The notes beneath the pieces were generated by a model. The model saw only the letters and a program-made list of their open reading frames with translations. It did not search any database and had not been told where the DNA came from. From positions 1,297 to 44,484 of the forward strand of contig JAPYTO010000024.1 of NCBI GenBank assembly GCA_029941865.1: a DNA stretch of 43,188 nucleotides, in the 5' to 3' direction. This document shows positions 17,416 to 26,492 of the stretch, in pieces. A program made the translations under genes and the position numbers. The first letter of the stretch is position 1; every line of letters starts with the position of its first letter. This stretch comes from Fuerstiella sp. (lineage in GTDB: Bacteria > Planctomycetota > Planctomycetia > Planctomycetales > Planctomycetaceae).

Positions 17416-17480
17416 AATGCATTACGTATACACTGAGAAGGCACGAGCGCCCGGTCGCTCAAGTAATACAGGAAACAACT

Positions 17481-18488
17481 ATGTCACAAACCGTCAGCCC
17501 AGCCGAGCTTCAGGCGGAAGCCGATCAGTTTCAAGCAGAGTTTCAGACCATTCGCGACGCCGTCGGTCAGGTGATCGTCGGTCAGGACAGCGTCGTTGAA
17601 GCCACATTGACCGCCATTCTGTGTGGCGGAAACGTGCTGTTGGAAGGAGTCCCCGGCCTGGGCAAGACAGAGCTTGTAAAAGCACTCTCTCGAGTCCTGG
17701 ATCTGGATTTTAAGCGGATTCAGTTCACGCCTGACCTGATGCCTGCAGATGTCATCGGCACCAATATCATGACGGCTGACGAAGGCGGCAATTACAAGTT
17801 TGAATTCCGTGAAGGCCCGGTCTTCACACAGCTGCTGCTGGCCGATGAAATCAACCGAGCCACGCCCAAGACGCAGTCCGCACTTCTGGAAACCATGCAG
17901 GAAGGAACGGTCACGACCGATGGCAGGACACGCCATCTGAAGCAGCCGTTCTTCGTTCTGGCCACGCAGAACCCGATTGAACAGGAAGGCACGTTTCCTC
18001 TGCCCGAAGCACAGCTGGACCGGTTTATGTTCAAGGTGGTGGTGCCATTCCTGAACCGCGATGATCTGAACGAAGTTGTCAGTCGCACGATCCTGCGGCA
18101 ACCGGTTGACGTTGATACGGTGATCGACGGACCACGAATTCTGCATCTGCGGACCGTGCTGGACCGCGTTGTAGTCAGTGACCCGATGCGGGATTACGCA
18201 TGCCGACTGGTTCTGTCGACTCACCCGGACACCGAATACGCGCCGGACAAGGCGAAACAGTTTCTGCGGTGGGGAGCAAGTCCGCGAGCCGCTCAGGCGC
18301 TGATTCGTGCGGCTCGCGTGCGAGCACTCGGTCAGGGACGACCCCATGTCGCTTTCGAAGATATTCGCCACTTTGCGGCGGATGTTTTGCAACATCGAGC
18401 ACTCCTGAACTACGACGGTCAGGCAGAAAACATCGCTGTGCAGGAAATCATCGCCGAATGCGTCAGCAGCCTGCCGACGGAGGGCTGA
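17481..18488 (+). CDS. MoxR-family AAA+ ATPase
   Basis: A 335-residue cytoplasmic ATPase. Walker A is GVPGLGKTE (residues 56-64), Walker B with the adjoining MoxR signature is LLLADEINRATPKTQSALLE (about 118-137), sensor 1 lies in VLATQNPIEQEGTFPLPEAQ, and the C-terminal lid has the usual RAAQALIRAARVRALGQGR. Length matches the family. MoxR ATPases act as chaperone-like assembly factors with VWA-domain partners; here the DUF58 and BatA-like genes follow directly, which fits. The start ATG 17481 has AGGA upstream (ACAGGAAACAACT before the ATG). Because 246 bases of repeat-rich DNA precede it, an additional promoter could lie there. Confidence 0.95.
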   Translation: MSQTVSPAELQAEADQFQAEFQTIRDAVGQVIVGQDSVVEATLTAILCGGNVLLEGVPGLGKTELVKALSRVLDLDFKRIQFTPDLMPADVIGTNIMTADEGGNYKFEFREGPVFTQLLLADEINRATPKTQSALLETMQEGTVTTDGRTRHLKQPFFVLATQNPIEQEGTFPLPEAQLDRFMFKVVVPFLNRDDLNEVVSRTILRQPVDVDTVIDGPRILHLRTVLDRVVVSDPMRDYACRLVLSTHPDTEYAPDKAKQFLRWGASPRAAQALIRAARVRALGQGRPHVAFEDIRHFAADVLQHRALLNYDGQAENIAVQEIIAECVSSLPTEG

Positions 18489-18495
18489 TCCTCGC

Positions 18496-19401
18496 GTGAC
18501 CACTGAAACATCCTCACAATTGACATCGCTGTTCTCCAACAGCACGCTCAACCGCATTGAACGCATGCGGCTGAACCCGCTGCGCCGCCTGACGAATCGC
18601 AGTCGGGGCGAGCACCTGGCTGGCAAGGGCGGCAGCAGTACTGATTTTGCCGACTATCGTGACTACGCCACGGGCGACGATATGCGTTACGTCGACTGGA
18701 ATATTTTCGCGAGACTGCGGCGTCCGTACATCAAACAGTTTCTGCACGAAGAAGAATTGCACGTCGTGATTATGGTGGACGCATCGTCGTCAATGCTGTT
18801 TGACGACAAGCTGCTGAAGGCTCGGCAATTGGCGGCCGCATTTGGAATCATGGGACTGCTGAATGTCGAACGAGTCAGCGTGTACGGTTTTCATCAGCGG
18901 GAAGGGAAACCCTGGATGCTGCCTCCCGGAACCGGACGCACGCGAATTCGCGCGCTGCTGCAGTTCCTGGAAAAGCTGGAAGGTGGTGGTGACGTGCCCG
19001 TGGAACAGGCGATCGAAACGATGCTGCGTTTTCACCGTGGACGTGGCATTGCCATTCTGCTGTCAGACTTTCTGACGTTCGCCAATCTTACTCGGTCCAT
19101 GAACCTGTTGTTCAGCAGCGGACTTGAAGTCTGGGGACTGCAGATTCTGGGGGATTCAGAAATCAGTCCCAATCTGGAAGGCGATCTGCGATTCGTTGAC
19201 AGTGAAACCGGCGAAACGCTGGATATCACGAATGCCGGAGAGCTGCTGAGCCTGTACCACGAACATCGGGTCTGGCAGGAAGAAACGCTGCACCAGCAGT
19301 GCCGCAGTCGCAACGGTCGGTTCACATCGATCAACTCATCGATGACGCTGGAAAACGTATTGTTCGACGTGCTGTGTCGACAGGGTTGGGTGCTGCGATG
19401 A
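18496..19401 (+). CDS. DUF58 domain protein (VWA-like MoxR partner)
   Basis: A 301-residue protein with the DUF58 hallmark GGSSTDFADYRDYATGDD followed by MRYVDWNIFARLRRPYIKQF. A VWA-like MIDAS is visible at about residue 94 (VIMVDASSSM). No transmembrane helix is seen, so this is the short cytoplasmic form of the family. It starts at GTG 18496, seven bases after the MoxR stop, and its stop overlaps the next start as ATGA. DUF58 proteins are standard companions of MoxR ATPases and are thought to be remodelled by them; the specific role here is unknown. Confidence 0.93.
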   Translation: MTTETSSQLTSLFSNSTLNRIERMRLNPLRRLTNRSRGEHLAGKGGSSTDFADYRDYATGDDMRYVDWNIFARLRRPYIKQFLHEEELHVVIMVDASSSMLFDDKLLKARQLAAAFGIMGLLNVERVSVYGFHQREGKPWMLPPGTGRTRIRALLQFLEKLEGGGDVPVEQAIETMLRFHRGRGIAILLSDFLTFANLTRSMNLLFSSGLEVWGLQILGDSEISPNLEGDLRFVDSETGETLDITNAGELLSLYHEHRVWQEETLHQQCRSRNGRFTSINSSMTLENVLFDVLCRQGWVLR

Positions 19402-21278
19402 ACTGGCCGGGCTTCAGCTTTCTGTTCGGAGCGTGGTATTTTCTTGCGCTCATTCCACTGGTGGTTCTGTACTTTCTGAAACTGAAGCGACCTCGGCTTG
19501 AGATTCCATCGCTGGCGTTGTGGCAGTCGGTGGTTAACGACCAGCGAGTGAATTCGCCCTTTCAGAAGTTTCGTCGCAACCTGCTGTTGCTGCTGCAATT
19601 GATTCTGCTGTGCCTGGTGATTCTGGCATTGATGCAGCCGTTTATCAGTGTTGGGCCTGAAACCGCCGAATACCTGCCCGTGCTGATCGATTGTTCGGCC
19701 AGCATGTCGTCGCTGGTGGAAGGATCAGATAAGACACGGCTTGATCTGGCGAAAGAGCGGATCGAAGACCTGCGTGGAAACGGAAAAATCGCTCTGTTTG
19801 CGTTTGCCACCGCCGGCCGGCGGCTGACCGATTTTACGGACGACAAGCAGATTCTGTCGCGCGCATTGCAGAAGGTTCAGACGACACACCGGGCCAGCAA
19901 GCTGGACGAAGTTCTGCGCATGGTGGACGCGGTTGGTCGCACTCTGCCCGTACATCGCGTGGTGGTGATCACCGACGGCAATCTGAAGGAACAGGTCGAT
20001 TTTGAACTGCCGTTCAAGCTGGAAGTGCAGCGCGTCGACGAAGGTGGAGACAACCTTGGCATCACTGAGATGAATGCCCGTCGCAGCGGCCCCGACAGCT
20101 GGGACGTATTTGTTCGCGTGGCGGGATCCACGTCGGAACCCGTGAACGGCGAACTAACGCTGACCCAGGATGGAAAAGTTGTCGGTCGGGAACCAGTGGC
20201 GGCTTCTGCGGACGACTCAGAGCGGATTGTCTTTTCCGTCGACAGCATCGAATCGTCCCTGATCCAGGCCACCCTGAAGTCCAGTGGATTTGATTCTCTG
20301 GAGCTGGACAATACGGTCTGGCTGAATCTTCCCAAAACCAGACCACTGAGAGTCCGGGCATCCTCAGACCTGTATTCATGGCAACACGCCCTGAACGTTC
20401 TGCCGGAACTGGATCTGGATTCAGGCGAACAACCCTCCGCACCGGAGTACGACCTGATCGTCAGTGATTCTGAAGATCTGGCCGGAGCTGCTGCACCGGT
20501 CATCGTTTACAACGGCGTTCTTCCTGAGGAACTGCAGGATCTGATTACCGTCAGCGATGTGGATGTTGATGATACACCCGTGCAGATTGTTGACTGGGTC
20601 AGTACCGCACTGCTGCTGCGTCACGTTCGGCTGCGTGACGTTCAGATCGGCCAGAAAGCCCGATTCGCGGAAGGTGCCGACGCTCAGGATCTGGAAGAAC
20701 GTGGCTTCGAAATCCTGGTTCACGGGGCCGAAGGCCCTTTGATGCTGCAGCGAAGACGTGGTTTGGAAACGGAATACTATTTTCTGTTTCATACCGACCG
20801 CTCGACGCTGCCTTATCGTGTGGCATTTCCGATTCTGGTGACGAACGTGATCGAATCGGCCATGCAGCAGGCCTCGTTGTCTGAAGTTGTCGCTGCATCC
20901 ACCGGAGTCCTGCCCGCACTGAGCGTGACACCGGATCGCGAGTACGTGATTCAGGGGCCAAACGGTGAAACGGACAAAGTGCGATCGACCGTCAACGGAC
21001 TTTTGACCGGTGTCCAGGCGGATGTCGTCGGAAAGTACGACATCACGGATGCAGGGGAATTGGTGGCGTCGGTAGGGACGGGTCTGTTAAGTCCTCTGGA
21101 AACATCTCTTCGCTCCGTCGTCGAACTGCAGTTTGCGGAATTGAACGTGACCACGAACGAATCGCAGATTATCGATACTGACCGACATCTTTGGTGGACG
21201 CTGGCTCTTCTGGCTTTCATTTTTCTGCTGGTCGAATGGTGGTATTTCCAGCGAATGAAGACAGGAATCGTGGCATGA
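19398..21278 (+). CDS. BatA-like VWA membrane protein
   Basis: A 626-residue membrane protein. The N terminus has the BatA-type layout: a first helix (WYFLALIPLVVLYFLKLKRP), the LEIPSLALWQSV segment, then a second helix (NLLLLLQLILLCLVILALMQ). A VWA domain follows with MIDAS residues Asp98, Ser100 and Ser102 (VLIDCSASMSSL), continuing to about residue 270 (HRVVVITDGN). A beta-rich periplasmic region and a final helix (WWTLALLAFIFLLVEWWYF) complete it. ATG 19398 is chosen because it overlaps the DUF58 stop as ATGA; the frame extends further upstream only inside the DUF58 gene. It probably works with the MoxR ATPase and neighbouring membrane proteins in envelope function. Confidence 0.92.
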   Translation: MNWPGFSFLFGAWYFLALIPLVVLYFLKLKRPRLEIPSLALWQSVVNDQRVNSPFQKFRRNLLLLLQLILLCLVILALMQPFISVGPETAEYLPVLIDCSASMSSLVEGSDKTRLDLAKERIEDLRGNGKIALFAFATAGRRLTDFTDDKQILSRALQKVQTTHRASKLDEVLRMVDAVGRTLPVHRVVVITDGNLKEQVDFELPFKLEVQRVDEGGDNLGITEMNARRSGPDSWDVFVRVAGSTSEPVNGELTLTQDGKVVGREPVAASADDSERIVFSVDSIESSLIQATLKSSGFDSLELDNTVWLNLPKTRPLRVRASSDLYSWQHALNVLPELDLDSGEQPSAPEYDLIVSDSEDLAGAAAPVIVYNGVLPEELQDLITVSDVDVDDTPVQIVDWVSTALLLRHVRLRDVQIGQKARFAEGADAQDLEERGFEILVHGAEGPLMLQRRRGLETEYYFLFHTDRSTLPYRVAFPILVTNVIESAMQQASLSEVVAASTGVLPALSVTPDREYVIQGPNGETDKVRSTVNGLLTGVQADVVGKYDITDAGELVASVGTGLLSPLETSLRSVVELQFAELNVTTNESQIIDTDRHLWWTLALLAFIFLLVEWWYFQRMKTGIVA

Positions 21279-23704
21279 TCGGACAACACAATCAGGACGA
21301 TCGAAGTGTAGACCGCGCCGCGTCGCGTTCAATGCTGTTCGGCGGAGCAGAGCTTCGCGGATATGCGGTGCCAAATCGGAGTTTGGGACCGAGGAACAAC
21401 CTCGCTGCAGGCCGGACGCGGCTTGCCAACAGGTTGTTGCAGGTACTATTGCTTGTTGTGTTGCTGTTCAGCGAAGTGTCTGCCGCTGCCCAGCCACGAC
21501 TTCCCGTGCGCATGAGACTTGAGCCGCTGTCAATTCGCGGTCGGTCCGGCAGTCCGATCGCGGTCCGGATCAAGCTGGAATACAACGCCGCTCAGATGTT
21601 GCAGGGTGATCTGGTCCTTGAGATTTACAACAGCTTCTATTCCAAAGGCGATCTGATGGCGACGATTCGCTACGACGGGATCGTGCTGCAGGGGACAGAT
21701 TACATTTTTAATACGGTATTGCCGCCCATCGAACATTCATACCAGAAGCAGTATCTGATCGTAGGTTGGTACGAAACTGACACTCAGCGGATTCCGTTAA
21801 CAGCCGATCCGGAATTGATCGATCCACCAGAGCCTCACGAAATACTGTCGATCGGATCGTATGAACGCGCTACGCTGATCTGTTCGGTGTCTGGTCACAG
21901 CGACTACCAGAAGGCTTCACACAACCGGCTGTTTCTGAACAAAGCGCTTTCGCTGGACAACTACTCCCCGGTTCCGGACTCAAGGAAGTCACAAAGACGA
22001 AGCGGTCCCGGTTCGCTGGAGTCTCAGAAGGTGCATAACTACTCGGTCAGCTGGGATGTGTTCAATCTGCCGGAAGACCCGCTGCACCTGTGTTGTTTCG
22101 ATATTGTGTTGCTGGCGGACGGGGCCTTAAGTCGGTTGGAAGAACTGCAACTGAAGGCTCTCACGACATGGGTCGAAGCCGGCGGCAGCCTGTGTGTTTT
22201 GGCGGACGACAATCGGCTGACCGGTCAGCACGTTCAGTTTCTGCAGGCCATGTTTCGCACTGATGAGTCACCGGATCTGCACTTTGCTTTGGCCGATGAT
22301 AATACGTTGCTGGTGATCTGCGATGAATATGAACCGGTGATCAATCGATACTGCGGGCTTGGGCGAATCACGTTGCTGCCGAACGTCACCGATATGTCCG
22401 CGCGATTAACCGGAGCGGAACTTGGTGGTGTCGTCGGCCATCTGTGGAAACTCCGCAGCGACTCACCCGTATTCCAGGGGCAGAAGTGGCAGCCACGGGA
22501 TCTAAAGTCCCTGCTGCAGCAGCGAGGATACGAACAAAAACAGGACAGCAACGGTTTTTACGCGGAACCAAAAGGGGGGGCTCAACGCCTGAATAATCGT
22601 CGGCAGCGTTTTAAGAAGCTGGACGAACTGGCGATGCATTTCGATCTGAGCTACGAGCTGCAGCCGAAAGGCAGTCCACTGGCTTCTGTCAGTGAAACAG
22701 CGTTGCTGCCCGAAGGTGTGGAAATGGTGCCGACATACGTCATCGCGATGCTGTTGATTGCCTACGTCGTGACCATCGGCCCGGTCGACTATCTTGTGCT
22801 GGGGTATTTCAAAGCCAGAAAATATACGTGGCTGTTGTTTCCGCTGGTAACGGCTGCGTTCACTGCGCTCACGGTCAGTATTGCTCATCGGTATATGGCC
22901 AGCACGGACACCGGTGGAGCGATCTCAATCGTCGACGTCACGGACGACGGTCGTCCGGTTCGCCGGACCGACCTGCAGATGCACTTTTACGCTTCGCAGA
23001 CGACGTTGTCTGAAGCAGTAAGTCAGTCGTTTGTGGTGCCCGGTCAGATGCTGATCGCCACGAACATGAGGTACGGCGGGCCGCAGGGACCACGCGCCAC
23101 CAGCACGGGCGTGCACTACTCAGGCAGGTTTCCGCAGGCCTACAACATCGAACACGACCTGCGGCAATGGGAACCACAGCTTGTCCGCAGTATGACTCTC
23201 GCACCGGAATCAGGCGACGTATTGCAGATTCCGTGGAATGATGCCAGCCTTGTCACCACCGATGCAGGTCGCCAGGAACTGCTTCAGCATTTACAGAACG
23301 CTGCGCCGGACGGTGCGTCGGTCGCTGCCATCGTCCTCCATAAAGATAAACGGTTTACGGTGGGCGGAGGCGGATTCCTGTTTTCACCGAGTGTGATCAA
23401 ACGCGGAGAAAACTGGGTGGAAGCGGACGTGCGGATGCGACGATATGAGCGCACCCCAGGTCCGGAGCTCAAAGCGATTGGCCTGTTGGAATCGGCCTGC
23501 CGAACGGGGACTCGTGACTTTTTCAGTCTTGTTTCACAGGTGTCACCGCAGGGGTCGGCGTCATTGGAGGATTTGCCGATTATGGATCCAACGGACGCCA
23601 ACCAGTGGTTGTTGATGGTGGCCGTCAAAGGAATCGCAAACCATACCACGGTGTATCGACGACTTTATCGGGTGAATGATTCACCGGAAAACACAGCATT
23701 ATGA
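21275..23704 (+). CDS. exported/membrane protein with GATase-like region, operon member
   Basis: An 809-residue protein. ATG 21275 overlaps the upstream stop (ATGA). The first 52 residues are polar and partly encoded by a palindromic repeat (21366-21391), followed by a signal-like hydrophobic stretch (LLQVLLLVVLLFSEVSAAAQ, about 54-73). The mature part begins with a beta-rich domain (about 75-230) and then a class-I GATase-like segment (FDIVLLADGALSRLEELQLK, then GGSLCVLADDNRL). Two helices lie near residues 490-545 (VIAMLLIAYVVTIGPVDYLV, LLFPLVTAAFTALTVSIAH), followed by a C-terminal domain. No catalytic residues could be assigned. The architecture parallels the gene at 26492, so the two may be distant paralogs. 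Position just before the ABC ATPase suggests a shared membrane complex; the function is unknown. Confidence 0.85.
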   Translation: MIGQHNQDDRSVDRAASRSMLFGGAELRGYAVPNRSLGPRNNLAAGRTRLANRLLQVLLLVVLLFSEVSAAAQPRLPVRMRLEPLSIRGRSGSPIAVRIKLEYNAAQMLQGDLVLEIYNSFYSKGDLMATIRYDGIVLQGTDYIFNTVLPPIEHSYQKQYLIVGWYETDTQRIPLTADPELIDPPEPHEILSIGSYERATLICSVSGHSDYQKASHNRLFLNKALSLDNYSPVPDSRKSQRRSGPGSLESQKVHNYSVSWDVFNLPEDPLHLCCFDIVLLADGALSRLEELQLKALTTWVEAGGSLCVLADDNRLTGQHVQFLQAMFRTDESPDLHFALADDNTLLVICDEYEPVINRYCGLGRITLLPNVTDMSARLTGAELGGVVGHLWKLRSDSPVFQGQKWQPRDLKSLLQQRGYEQKQDSNGFYAEPKGGAQRLNNRRQRFKKLDELAMHFDLSYELQPKGSPLASVSETALLPEGVEMVPTYVIAMLLIAYVVTIGPVDYLVLGYFKARKYTWLLFPLVTAAFTALTVSIAHRYMASTDTGGAISIVDVTDDGRPVRRTDLQMHFYASQTTLSEAVSQSFVVPGQMLIATNMRYGGPQGPRATSTGVHYSGRFPQAYNIEHDLRQWEPQLVRSMTLAPESGDVLQIPWNDASLVTTDAGRQELLQHLQNAAPDGASVAAIVLHKDKRFTVGGGGFLFSPSVIKRGENWVEADVRMRRYERTPGPELKAIGLLESACRTGTRDFFSLVSQVSPQGSASLEDLPIMDPTDANQWLLMVAVKGIANHTTVYRRLYRVNDSPENTAL
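21366..21391. repeat. palindromic repeat inside a coding sequence
   Basis: An inverted repeat with stem CGGT-G-CCAAA and TTTGG-G-ACCG (one G:G mismatch) around the loop TCGGAG. It is translated as part of the polar N-terminal extension of the 21275 gene, ahead of the signal peptide. It resembles the CCCAAACTC-type hairpin repeats of planctomycete intergenic regions (recalled, not searched). Confidence 0.5.
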
Positions 23705-24639
23705 ACCAACTGGCAGTTTGTATTCGTGACCTTCACGTCAGCTACGGCAAGTTTGAAGCCGTGAAGGGCATTTCACTGGACATCCCCAAAGGTGAAGTCT
23801 TTGGTTTCATCGGCCCCAATGGCGCCGGGAAATCGACAACGATTCGCGTGCTGGCAACGCTGCAGCCCAAATTTCGTGGCATGGCTCTGGTGGGCGGCCT
23901 GGACGTCATCAGTCAGCCTCAGCAGGTCCGCGAAAAAATCGGTTACATGCCGGACTTCTTTGGCGTGTACGAAGACCTCACGGCGCTGGAATATCTTCAC
24001 TTTTTTGCGGCCGCGTACAAACTGCCCAGTCATCGTCGCAAAGGAGTGATCGACGACGTGCTGTCTCTGACGGACCTGGGACACAAGGCGAACTCACCGG
24101 TCGACGCCTTGTCGCGTGGCATGAAGCAGCGGCTGGCCCTGGCGCGAGTTCTGTTGCACGACCCGGATCTGTTGTTGCTGGACGAACCCGCCAGCGGTCT
24201 GGATCCTCGCGCACGTATTGAGGTACGGGAACTGTTGAAGGCGCTCAAGGAAATGGGCAAGACAATTCTGATAAGCAGTCACATTCTGCACGAACTCAGC
24301 CAGCTATGTACTCGGATCGGCATCATCGAAACGGGAGAAATGGTGGCTCAGGGTTCGTTGCAGGACATCTTTCACCAGCTGCAGTTGAAGCGAATCATTC
24401 ATGTTCGGCTGGAAGATCCGGCAGCAGACCTGGAAAGTCGAGTAAAAGAGATTCCCGGTGTGGATTCCGTCGAAAGCCAGGTGGATCGCTGGGCCATCCG
24501 ACTGCGTGAAGACGAACTTTCTGTAGCCGACTTCCATCAGGCCCTGGTCGAAGAAAAGGCACGCATCACAATGTTTCAGCCGGAAGCAATGGACATGGAG
24601 ACCGCGTTCATGAAATTGACGGAAGGCAAGACCGCGTGA
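23701..24639 (+). CDS. ABC transporter ATPase (ABC-2 exporter type)
   Basis: A 312-residue ATPase with Walker A GPNGAGKST (about 38-46), signature LSRGMKQ (137-143), Walker B LLLLDEP (157-163) and the switch histidine in ILISSHILHELS. The C-terminal 80 residues are typical of CcmA/NatA-like ATPases. The ATG overlaps the upstream stop as ATGA, and its own stop overlaps the GTG of the permease by two bases. It should energise the 24636 permease. In planctomycetes and Bacteroidetes, such pairs next to membrane GATase/VWA proteins resemble the gliding-type (GldA/GldF/GldG) exporter sets; this is an analogy only. Confidence 0.95.
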   Translation: MNQLAVCIRDLHVSYGKFEAVKGISLDIPKGEVFGFIGPNGAGKSTTIRVLATLQPKFRGMALVGGLDVISQPQQVREKIGYMPDFFGVYEDLTALEYLHFFAAAYKLPSHRRKGVIDDVLSLTDLGHKANSPVDALSRGMKQRLALARVLLHDPDLLLLDEPASGLDPRARIEVRELLKALKEMGKTILISSHILHELSQLCTRIGIIETGEMVAQGSLQDIFHQLQLKRIIHVRLEDPAADLESRVKEIPGVDSVESQVDRWAIRLREDELSVADFHQALVEEKARITMFQPEAMDMETAFMKLTEGKTA

Positions 24640-26492
24640 GTTTGATTCCGGAATTACCTTTGCTGCGCCGCGAATTGACGGAACTTGCCAACCGTCGACG
24701 AACATACATCGTGCGCGTTGTGGCTGCGATCATTCTGCTGTTCCTTGTGTTTGTGGCCTACAGTCAGGCAATAGGGCAGCGTCTGCAATTCATGGGTAAC
24801 ACGGGTTTGACGGGACCGATGCAGTACATGGGCATCGGTGGCGACATCTTTGCACGAATCATACCGCTGTTGTTCTACACGATTCAGATCCTGATGCCGG
24901 CTTTGTGTTGTGCCTGCGTCACCGCTGAAAAAGAAAATAATACGCTGGGCACCCTGATGCTGACTCGCCTGAGTTCCGGAACGATCGTTCTGGAGAAATT
25001 CGGCAGTCGACTGGTGCCAATGCTGACGCTCCTGTTGCTGACATTTCCGGTGTTGGCTCACGTTCATACGCTGGGAGGAGTCGACACGGATCTGTTGATC
25101 GGAACACTGTGGCTGCTGTTCTGCGAATGTCTGCTGTTTGCCAGCATCGCGATTGCATGTTCGACCTGGTTCACCACAACAGTCACGGCATTTATCTGGT
25201 CGTATGTGCTGATCGGTTTTCTGGCAGCGTTGACGCTGAGTCTTGGATACACAACTTTTGTTCCGTCCGCCATCTGGCGAAGTGCCTTCATGGATAGCCA
25301 GTGGGGTGTCACCCGATCGCAAATGGCATTCCTCAATGCGGCCGGGCTCGGGTTCGGGGCTGGCGTCAGCCCGTCGACGTGGCTGATGCCTGTTGCGAGA
25401 TCCGTGCCTGCACTCTTTGCGACGCTCGGTTTCCTGTTGTTCGCCCGCGTGATCCTTGTTCGCCGAGCGTTCGTATCTCAGTCGTCGGCGCTGTTGCGAG
25501 TTTTTCGAGCGGTGGACGTTTTTTTTACCGCACTCAACGATCGCACGACGGGCGGCATCGAACTTATTTGTGACAGCAATCCCCTTCCCGGTGACGATCC
25601 GGTGGCCTGGCGTGAGCGAAACAAGAAATCGCTGGGGAAGGCCCGCTATCTGTTTCGAGTGCTGGTGGTGCTGGAAATTCCTACGCTGTTCATTTGCGTT
25701 ATGGCGGCTGAGGTGTCGGCCAGAAACCGATTTCAGGGCCTCTACGTGCTGCAGGGGTTGATCTGGACGCTGGCGGTTCTGGTCACTGCCGTAAAGGCGG
25801 CCACGCTGTTTTCATCAGAACGAGCCAAACAGACAATCGAACCACTGTTGGCATCGCCGATGTCGGGGGTGGATATGCTCAGCCAGAAAGTGGTCGGCAT
25901 GCGTCGTTTGCTGATTGTGCTGTCGGTGCCCATTCTGACTGTCAACCTGACTCATTTTCTGCTGGATGTCGACCTCAATAGCCTCTCAACAGTCGTGCTG
26001 CAGCGACCGTTGGCTTACCTGCTGCTGAGCATCTGTGCCACCTTTGCGCTGCTGTATCTGGTGACGTGGTTGTCGGTAGGAATTGGTCTGAAGCTTCACT
26101 CTCAGACGAAAGCTATTCTGGCGTCGGTGACGGTGATTGCCGCATGGACCGTCATCCCGTTGGTGATCGCGCAATTCTTTCTTCTACGTCCACCAGCGCA
26201 GGAATTCGTGACCACGTTTTCACCGTTCAGTGCTGTGGCAGCGACGGAGCAGTATCTGACCGAACCTTTCATGAGGACCAGCTACGACCGGTATGGGCAG
26301 GTAGAAGATGTTCCCCGACTATTGTGGGCCTGCTGCGCAATCGCGGTTTACGCAGCGGCGACGTTGATGATTCGGCACGTCGTACGGAAGACGTGTCCGT
26401 TCTTACTTGGCAGACGTGAAAACCTGTCCGAGCCACCGCCCGCCTCAGTGACGCGTCAGGCACAGCTTCCGGTACTTGAAGGGACGCAGTGA
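24636..26492 (+). CDS. ABC-2 type permease
   Basis: A 618-residue polytopic membrane protein starting at GTG 24636, whose codon overlaps the ATPase stop. Hydrophobic segments are spread through two halves: for example VVAAIILLFLVFVAYSQAIG, FGSRLVPMLTLLLLTFPVLA and FIWSYVLIGFLAALTLSLGY in the first; RLLIVLSVPILTVNLTHFLL and PLAYLLLSICATFALLYLV in the second. Its length fits a fused ABC-2 permease with about 12 helices. The substrate is unknown. Its stop and the next ATG share one base (TGATG). Confidence 0.9.
   Translation: MSLIPELPLLRRELTELANRRRTYIVRVVAAIILLFLVFVAYSQAIGQRLQFMGNTGLTGPMQYMGIGGDIFARIIPLLFYTIQILMPALCCACVTAEKENNTLGTLMLTRLSSGTIVLEKFGSRLVPMLTLLLLTFPVLAHVHTLGGVDTDLLIGTLWLLFCECLLFASIAIACSTWFTTTVTAFIWSYVLIGFLAALTLSLGYTTFVPSAIWRSAFMDSQWGVTRSQMAFLNAAGLGFGAGVSPSTWLMPVARSVPALFATLGFLLFARVILVRRAFVSQSSALLRVFRAVDVFFTALNDRTTGGIELICDSNPLPGDDPVAWRERNKKSLGKARYLFRVLVVLEIPTLFICVMAAEVSARNRFQGLYVLQGLIWTLAVLVTAVKAATLFSSERAKQTIEPLLASPMSGVDMLSQKVVGMRRLLIVLSVPILTVNLTHFLLDVDLNSLSTVVLQRPLAYLLLSICATFALLYLVTWLSVGIGLKLHSQTKAILASVTVIAAWTVIPLVIAQFFLLRPPAQEFVTTFSPFSAVAATEQYLTEPFMRTSYDRYGQVEDVPRLLWACCAIAVYAAATLMIRHVVRKTCPFLLGRRENLSEPPPASVTRQAQLPVLEGTQ

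Noticed and set aside
17484..18626. 380-codon open frame on the minus strand opposite MoxR and DUF58
   Set aside because: It lies wholly opposite two genes with strong family motifs, has no ribosome site or recognisable motif, and reflects GC-rich codon structure on the other strand.
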